Below are positions 14,383-18,587 of a stretch of DNA of 18,587 nucleotides, one piece after another. Position 1 is the first letter of the stretch. The number at the start of each line of letters is the position of its first letter. This DNA comes from Thermoplasmatota archaeon (GTDB lineage Archaea > Thermoplasmatota > JAQUQK01). Both the position numbers and the translations under genes were made by a program. The DNA lies in contig JAQUQK010000006.1 of assembly GCA_028716125.1 (NCBI GenBank), forward strand, positions 3,011 to 21,597, in the 5' to 3' direction. The notes under the pieces are model-generated. The model was not told where the DNA came from. It made no database searches and saw only the letters and a list, made by a program, of their open reading frames with translations.

Positions 14383-15378
14383 GTGATAGTGAACCGTATG
14401 AAATTCAAAGCAGTGATTGCAATATTGGGCACAATCCTTTTCATTTCATCTTCGACTTTCGCATTTTTCATTTTCCCAAATTACCTGTATTTCGCCCCAG
14501 ACCGCACAGAGTCAAAGCATGCGCAGGTCAATATGTGGCAGTTCAGCGAAACCGGGGGCGCATGGGATAATTTCTCGGCGCTTTCGATAACCGACTTCAT
14601 TAATTTTCAGTTCGGCAAGAATGAGCGCATCCTGCACAATAAAATAGTCCGCGAACCTTCAGGTGAGCTTGTTCCGAATACGGAGTTTTATACCCATATA
14701 ACCCCGCAGGCAAGGGAGATGAAATTCACAAGATTCGACGCGGGATATTTCACCCTTCCATGGCACCTCAGCAAAGACCAGATGGTGCGCATTGGAATAG
14801 TCAAGAACGACGGCACTCCGGAAGGCGAGGAGGTCCTCATCGATGTTGGAAACTATACAGTTGTCCGCGAAGAGGAGTTGCTTGGCCACAAGTGCTGGGT
14901 CTGGCACTACGAGGCAAAGAACAAGCCCATACATTACGTTGGAAGGGAAGTTTTTGCGGACATATCGAATTATTATTGGTATAGCGAAAAATACCAGATC
15001 ACCGTCAAGGCCCAGACTAGTTTCATAATCAAGATGAGATTTGGCGACCTGCTGAAAACTGTGTCCACAGAAGCGGGAGCGCCATCCGAAATAGGCGACT
15101 TGCAGGGAGCAGTAAACTCGGTTATCAACCAAGGATATCCAGTAGACGACAACACGCTCGTCAAGGTTTACCAGATAGATTACACCATGATGGATAATAG
15201 CGTCAGGGATACTATAGGGCAGGGAAAGCTTGCATACCTTGCGCAGTACGCAATAATTCCGGGCGTTTCATATTTTGTTGCGGCAATCCCAATTGCCATT
15301 ATTTTGATAGTACACCACATAAAATCAAAGAAGAAACTGGCGCCGCAGGAGCAGACAGGCCATGGGAAGGAACAATAA
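14383..15378 (+). CDS. membrane-anchored extracytoplasmic protein, possibly DUF3068/PorA-like
   Basis: The product (331 residues from the GTG at 14383) has one transmembrane helix at each end, about residues 8-31 and 288-310, with a beta-rich domain of about 255 residues between them that should lie outside the cell. The layout and stretches such as CWVWHYEAKNKPIHYVG, YYWYSEKYQITVKAQ and VYQIDYTMMDNSVRDTIGQ recall DUF3068 proteins (annotated porin PorA family in actinobacteria), but this is by eye and tentative. The C-terminus is short, basic and Gln-rich. GTG at 14389 and ATG at 14398 are alternative starts. It follows the RND exporter by 103 bp on the same strand; an accessory role in export or substrate handling at the surface is an inference. 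Confidence 0.72.
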   Translation: MIVNRMKFKAVIAILGTILFISSSTFAFFIFPNYLYFAPDRTESKHAQVNMWQFSETGGAWDNFSALSITDFINFQFGKNERILHNKIVREPSGELVPNTEFYTHITPQAREMKFTRFDAGYFTLPWHLSKDQMVRIGIVKNDGTPEGEEVLIDVGNYTVVREEELLGHKCWVWHYEAKNKPIHYVGREVFADISNYYWYSEKYQITVKAQTSFIIKMRFGDLLKTVSTEAGAPSEIGDLQGAVNSVINQGYPVDDNTLVKVYQIDYTMMDNSVRDTIGQGKLAYLAQYAIIPGVSYFVAAIPIAIILIVHHIKSKKKLAPQEQTGHGKEQ

Positions 15379-15397
15379 CAACGTTTTTCTCGTTCTG

Positions 15398-15403
15398 TTT
15401 TTT
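15398..15403 (+). terminator. oligo-T terminator after the DUF3068-like gene
   Basis: A run of six T follows a run of five T (15384-15388) and an imperfect inverted repeat (aacg, then cgtt) just after the stop codon. Confidence 0.4.
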
Positions 15404-15443
15404 CCAGCACGTCCCTAGAATTGAATCCATGCTTGATAAATCA

Positions 15444-15453
15444 TTATAAATTA
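15444..15453 (+). promoter_or_regulatory. TATA-like box for the aldehyde ferredoxin oxidoreductase gene
   Basis: ttataaatta is centred about 31 nt before the ATG at 15480, giving a start of transcription near 15474 and a nearly leaderless message. This favours the ATG over the TTG at 15465. Confidence 0.45.
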
Positions 15454-15479
15454 CAAAGAGAATATTGGGATGTGGTTTT

Positions 15480-17300
15480 ATGGCCAATGGATATTGGGGA
15501 AAATTGCTGAGCGTCGATCTTTCAAACAAGTCTATTAAGGTCGTTCCTCTTGACATGGGTATCGCAAAAGAATATCTCGGCGGGTGCGCTCTTGCCGCGC
15601 GGCTGGCATACGGTAAAATAAATGCAGGCACCGATCCGCTCGGCCCGGAAAACCCATTATTTTTCATGACTGGCCCAATAACCGGGACGCTTGCGCCTTG
15701 CTCGGGGCGCCATGGCATATGCGCCAAGTCTCCGCTAACGGACATCTGGGGCGAGGCAACGTCGGGCGGTTTCTGGGGAACTGCGCTCCGACATGCAGGA
15801 TACGACGGAATAATCGTGACTGGAAAATCCGACAAGCCGGTTTACGTTTCAATCGACAATGATGAATTCAAGATAAATGATGCCTCGCACCTTTGGGGCA
15901 AGGGAACGTATGAAACCCAGAGCATTTTATTGAAGGAACAAGAAGGCTGTAGGGCCACATCAATTGGCCCCGCCGGAGAGAATATGGTGAGATTTGCCGC
16001 CGTGATGAACGACCATGGAAGGGCCGCCGCAAGATGTGGGCTAGGGGCCGTTATGGGTTCAAAGAAATTGAAAGCGATAACGGTGAAAGGCAACAAAAAA
16101 TCACCACTTGAAAGAGAATCGGAATTCAACGAATATGCAAAGTACATACAGAAAGAATTGCGCGAGTCTGTAATGACAACGGTGCTCAGGGATTATGGAA
16201 CGCCAGTTTACACCGACATGGGCATGGAACTTGGCGACGTGCCTGCAAAATATTTCACCGAAAACACGTTCCCTGCGGACGATCTTACCGGCATGGTTCT
16301 CAAGGACAAATATGGCGCAAAGCCCCGCGCCTGCTACGCATGCCCAATCGGATGCGGGAAACAATTCGTTCTCGATGGGACAACCATAGACGGGCCGGAA
16401 TACGAAACGGTTGGAGCGCTCGGTTCCCTTAACGGCATCTATGACATGAAGCCAGTTGCTGTGGCGGGACACATCTGCAACGACCTTGGAATGGACACAA
16501 TATCCGCCGGAGTTGCCGTTGCCTTTGCAAATTACCTTTACGAGAAAGGAATTCTTAAGCCATCCCAGACAGACGGAATCAAATTGAAGTGGGGCGACGG
16601 CGAGCTTGTCGAAAAGCTGCTGAAAATGACAGCCGAAAGAAAGGGACTTGGAAATCTCATTGCCGAAGGCGTTTCAAGAATGGCGCAAAATCTGGGAGTT
16701 GACCCCGGCCTTGCCATAGCAGTAAATAAAATGGAATTCCCGATGCACGATCCCCGCGCATTTTACGGGATGGCAATTGCGTATGCCACAAGCCCGCGCG
16801 GCGCATGCCACCTGCACAGCCAGTTCATGGAAGTTGAAAGGGGAACTTACCGCGATGAAGACCTCGGCATAATTCCGGGAGAGGATCCGGAATGGAGGTT
16901 CACGCTGCTTGGAAAGGCAAAAATGATCGCAATTCACCAGAACCTTTCGGAAATACTGAATGCGGCGCTCGTCTGCACGTATCCGTTCTACAAGTCGGCC
17001 CAGCTTGCGCGCCTGGTCAGCTCGGCAACCGGATGGGACATCACTCCGCAAAAACTGAACGAGATCGGGGAGCGAAGCTTCAATTTGAAGCGCGTCATGA
17101 ACAACAGTTTCGGCGTGACAAGAAAAGAAGACCACCTTCCAAAACTCGCGCTTGAGCCTCTTGCAGGCGGCGGAACTGCAGGAAAAACCCCGAGAGATGA
17201 CTTTGAAAATGCACTTCTGGAATATTACGACGAGCGCGGCTGGGACAGGGAAAGTGGAAAGCCGAAACAGGAAACGCTTTCAAGGCTCGGTATCGCATAA
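15480..17300 (+). CDS. aor: aldehyde:ferredoxin oxidoreductase, tungstopterin type
   Basis: The enzyme oxidises aldehydes to carboxylic acids and passes the electrons to ferredoxin in the cytoplasm. At 606 residues it matches the family length. The [4Fe-4S] ligands are Cys285, Cys288, Cys292 (CYACPIGC) and a distant Cys499 (ALVCTYPF), the same arrangement as the Pyrococcus furiosus enzyme. The N-terminal domain is typical (YLGGCALAARL, MTGPITGT, GRHGICAKSP, GGFWGTALRHAGYDGI, RCGLGAVMGSKKLKAI), and a pterin-binding motif CNDLGMDT lies at 333-340. It should bind W or Mo with two pterins. The particular aldehyde cannot be read from the sequence; formaldehyde or glyceraldehyde-3-phosphate paralogues are alternatives. 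It converges with the MoaD-type gene, 9 nt apart. Confidence 0.93.
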   Translation: MANGYWGKLLSVDLSNKSIKVVPLDMGIAKEYLGGCALAARLAYGKINAGTDPLGPENPLFFMTGPITGTLAPCSGRHGICAKSPLTDIWGEATSGGFWGTALRHAGYDGIIVTGKSDKPVYVSIDNDEFKINDASHLWGKGTYETQSILLKEQEGCRATSIGPAGENMVRFAAVMNDHGRAAARCGLGAVMGSKKLKAITVKGNKKSPLERESEFNEYAKYIQKELRESVMTTVLRDYGTPVYTDMGMELGDVPAKYFTENTFPADDLTGMVLKDKYGAKPRACYACPIGCGKQFVLDGTTIDGPEYETVGALGSLNGIYDMKPVAVAGHICNDLGMDTISAGVAVAFANYLYEKGILKPSQTDGIKLKWGDGELVEKLLKMTAERKGLGNLIAEGVSRMAQNLGVDPGLAIAVNKMEFPMHDPRAFYGMAIAYATSPRGACHLHSQFMEVERGTYRDEDLGIIPGEDPEWRFTLLGKAKMIAIHQNLSEILNAALVCTYPFYKSAQLARLVSSATGWDITPQKLNEIGERSFNLKRVMNNSFGVTRKEDHLPKLALEPLAGGGTAGKTPRDDFENALLEYYDERGWDRESGKPKQETLSRLGIA

Positions 17301-17309
17301 CCGAAAGCA

Positions 17310-17549
17310 TCATCCTCCGGCGACAGCAAGGTAAAGCGCAACCTCGTCTCCGTCTTTCAATATTTGCGCGCCTTTGGCAAGCGCATTGTTTACGGACAAT
17401 AGCGGCTTGTATTTCTTAAGTTCCGGATATTTTTCGAAGAGAATTTTTTCAAGGTCTTCGACTGTCGAGCAGTCCGCGATTTCGATCTCGTCGTTCTTCT
17501 TTCCGGCGATTTTCTGCAGAAGCGAAAAGAACTTGATTTTCACTTTCAT
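17310..17549 (-). CDS. moaD: MoaD/ThiS-family sulfur carrier protein
   Basis: This 79-residue protein has a ubiquitin-like fold pattern (VKIKFFSLLQKIAGK, TVEDLEKILFEKYPEL, LKDGDEVALYLAVAGG) and ends in Gly-Gly, the residues that are adenylated and thiocarboxylated by an E1-like enzyme. MoaD donates sulfur to molybdopterin synthase to form the dithiolene that binds Mo or W; the neighbouring tungsten enzyme supports that role. A SAMP-type archaeal modifier or ThiS is possible because these families share the tail. No MoaE or MoeB/E1 gene is in the window. On the minus strand the ATG at 17549 has an SD GGAG at 17555-17558 and a TATA-like element further upstream. Its stop is 9 nt from that of the AOR gene. 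Confidence 0.85.
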   Translation of the reverse strand: MKVKIKFFSLLQKIAGKKNDEIEIADCSTVEDLEKILFEKYPELKKYKPLLSVNNALAKGAQILKDGDEVALYLAVAGG

Positions 17550-17580
17550 ATTTTCTCCGTATGCTTAGTTAGTGCTTTCA

Positions 17581-17591
17581 GATATATAATT
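17581..17591 (-). promoter_or_regulatory. TATA box for the moaD-like gene
   Basis: On the minus strand this reads aattatatatc, centred about 37 nt before the start codon. Transcription would start near 17560, immediately before the SD GGAG. Confidence 0.5.
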
Positions 17592-17617
17592 CCTATGCAA
17601 ATGAAGGCATCGCAACG

Positions 17618-17659
17618 CAAATAAACGTCCTCGGGATTTTAAGGATATCTTGGTGAGAT
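17618..17659 (+). promoter_or_regulatory. possible promoter and SD of the SDR gene pair
   Basis: caaataaac (17618-17625) is a weak TATA-like element that would start transcription near 17647. The SD GGTGAGAT (17652-17659) directly precedes the ATG at 17661; its core lies 3-7 nt upstream. The SD is the more secure of the two. Confidence 0.4.
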
Positions 17660-17660
17660 T

Positions 17661-18446
17661 ATGAAGTTGGATGGAAAAGTTGCAATCGTCGTCGGCGGAG
17701 GCGTGGGTGTCGGCGCATTCGTTTCAAGAAAGCTGGCGCAGGAAGGCGCGAAACTTGTCATAACCGAACACGAGGCAAAGCGGCTGGAGGGAGTAAAGCA
17801 GGAAATTTCCGGCGCAGAGTTTGCGGTTCTAGATGCGACAAATGAAGCGGACGTTATAAAATTCGTCGGAAATGTTGTCGCAAAATATGGAAAAATCGAC
17901 GTGCTTGTGAACGCATCTCGCGTCGCAATCAAGAAGCTGGTTCTTGAAACTACGCCGGAGGAATTCAAGCGCATCTTCGACTTCAACGTAAAGAGCGTTT
18001 TCCTGACAAGCAAGGAAGTCGCAAAGCAGATGAAAGCGCAGGGCAATGGTTCAATAATCAACCTCGCGTCAAAAGCAGCAAATTCCGGCCCCCTCTTAGT
18101 AGGAGCTTATGCAACGGCAATGAATGGGATATCTGGCTTCACGCGCTCCTTTGCGCTAGATATGCGTATCCATGGAATCAAAGTGAACGTCGTTTGCCCA
18201 GGAAGAATTGATAATGAGGAGTTCCAGCTTGGCGCGGAAATGCTTGGCGCGGAGCAGCCGGAGCCAAAATCATACCTAAATTTCTCGGCGCTTTTTGACG
18301 TTTCAAAGGAAAGGGAAGCGGTTGCGAACATGGTCGCATACCTCGCATCAGACGAAGGCAATTTTATACATGCCCAGTCATATTCGCTCTACGACGACGA
18401 AACCACTTCAATCCGCAATCTTGCGACATTAAACTGGGAGGAGTGA
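17661..18446 (+). CDS. short-chain dehydrogenase/reductase-like protein lacking the catalytic lysine
   Basis: The 261-residue protein is a classical SDR by fold and length. The Rossmann motif reads VGGGVGVG (11-18) instead of TGxxxGIG. The NNAG motif is degenerate (VNASR, 83-87). Asn109 (FDFNVKS), Ser137 (NLASKAA) and Tyr150 (GAYATAM) are in place, with the normal 13-residue Ser-Tyr spacing, but the lysine of YxxxK is Met154. The C-terminal part (GIKVNVVCPGRID, VAYLASDEGNF) is otherwise typical and the frame is intact, so this is not a decayed gene. Without the lysine ordinary oxidoreductase activity should be weak or absent; it may be a partner subunit of the canonical SDR encoded 4 nt downstream, or catalyse something else. 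Substrate unknown. Confidence 0.85.
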   Translation: MKLDGKVAIVVGGGVGVGAFVSRKLAQEGAKLVITEHEAKRLEGVKQEISGAEFAVLDATNEADVIKFVGNVVAKYGKIDVLVNASRVAIKKLVLETTPEEFKRIFDFNVKSVFLTSKEVAKQMKAQGNGSIINLASKAANSGPLLVGAYATAMNGISGFTRSFALDMRIHGIKVNVVCPGRIDNEEFQLGAEMLGAEQPEPKSYLNFSALFDVSKEREAVANMVAYLASDEGNFIHAQSYSLYDDETTSIRNLATLNWEE

Positions 18447-18450
18447 TTAA

Positions 18451-18587
18451 ATGATGCTTGAAAACAAAATCGTAGCAATCACTGGCGCAGGCAGGGGAAT
18501 AGGCAAAGGAATTGCGCTTGAGTTCGCAAAGGAAGGCGCGGAAGTAGTAATCACGGATATAAATCTTGAGGAAGCAAAACAGGTCGC
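18451..18587 (+). CDS. short-chain dehydrogenase/reductase, N-terminus only (cut by window edge)
   Basis: Forty-five codons and two bases of a second SDR are present. The cofactor motif TGAGRGIG (11-18) is canonical, followed by a helix and VVITDIN with Asp36 at the end of the second beta strand. An acidic residue there usually favours NAD(H) over NADP(H). The start at 18451 is supported by the strong SD GGGAGGAGTGAT (18436-18447), which spans the stop of the previous SDR; a second ATG follows directly at 18454. The two genes are clearly co-transcribed. The active site lies beyond the window. Confidence 0.85.
   Translation, partial: MMLENKIVAITGAGRGIGKGIALEFAKEGAEVVITDINLEEAKQV

Noticed and set aside
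14351..14386. An 11-codon reading frame (MNYAKLDSRAQ) between the exporter and the DUF3068-like gene
   Set aside because: It begins upstream of the predicted transcription start (about 14368) and has no SD, so it is probably not translated.
17661..18446. The first SDR as a pseudogene
   Set aside because: The frame is intact over the full family length with normal Ser-Tyr spacing and an upstream SD; only specific motif residues differ, which suggests functional change and not decay.
1..18587. tRNA, rRNA, CRISPR, transposase, integrase or toxin-antitoxin genes
   Set aside because: I looked through gaps and frames on both strands and saw no cloverleaf with a CCA-type acceptor, no repeat arrays and no proteins of these families. 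A tRNA scan would be the decisive check.

Overview
The window looks like chromosomal DNA of an anaerobic, probably fermentative archaeon. The signs are SD sequences of the GGAGGTG type sitting beside apparently leaderless starts with TATA-like boxes about 25-35 nt upstream, oligo-T terminators instead of hairpins, an archaeal-type wyosine synthase (Taw1), an archaeal type II A24 prepilin peptidase, a group 3b [NiFe] hydrogenase and a tungsten-type aldehyde:ferredoxin oxidoreductase. I cannot assign a phylum from the sequence alone (a euryarchaeal or DPANN-like lineage is possible). Gene density is high; no gap between genes reaches 300 bases, the longest being about 290 bp. I see no tRNA, rRNA, CRISPR array, insertion sequence or integrase.

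Layout. (1) 67-3035: a surface lipoprotein with PKD, thioredoxin-like and C-terminal beta domains, then a site-2-protease-like membrane protease whose stop overlaps the start of Taw1. (2) 3095-4189: an archaeal homologue of the eukaryotic CDIN1/C15orf41 nuclease with a long Pro/His/Gln-rich tail. (3) 4280-5170: a second lipoprotein. (4) 5228-9221: a tight four-gene operon hydB-hydG-hydD-hydA for a cytoplasmic group 3b hydrogenase. (5) 9311-10262: prepilin peptidase plus a two-helix membrane protein. (6) 10285-11232, minus strand: agmatinase/arginase-family enzyme. (7) 11523-15378: a 918-residue RND/MMPL exporter followed by a membrane-anchored, possibly DUF3068-like protein. (8) 15480-17549: aldehyde ferredoxin oxidoreductase convergent with a MoaD/ThiS-type sulfur carrier. 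(9) 17661 to the end: two tandem short-chain dehydrogenases, the first lacking the catalytic lysine and the second cut by the window edge.

How the parts fit. HydA (Ni-Fe site) and HydD (Fe-S) would exchange electrons with NAD(P)H through HydB and HydG, disposing of or taking up reductant as H2. The AOR oxidises aldehydes with ferredoxin as acceptor and needs a W/Mo pterin cofactor; the adjoining small GG-terminated protein is of the type that donates sulfur in making it. The rest is mainly cell-surface and membrane biology (two lipoproteins, intramembrane protease, prepilin peptidase, RND exporter with partner), with housekeeping RNA modification and amine metabolism. No clearly new multi-gene system is evident. 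The most unusual items are the lysine-less SDR beside a normal SDR, the tailed CDIN1 homologue, the thiol-rich PKD-thioredoxin lipoprotein and the RND plus DUF3068-like pair.
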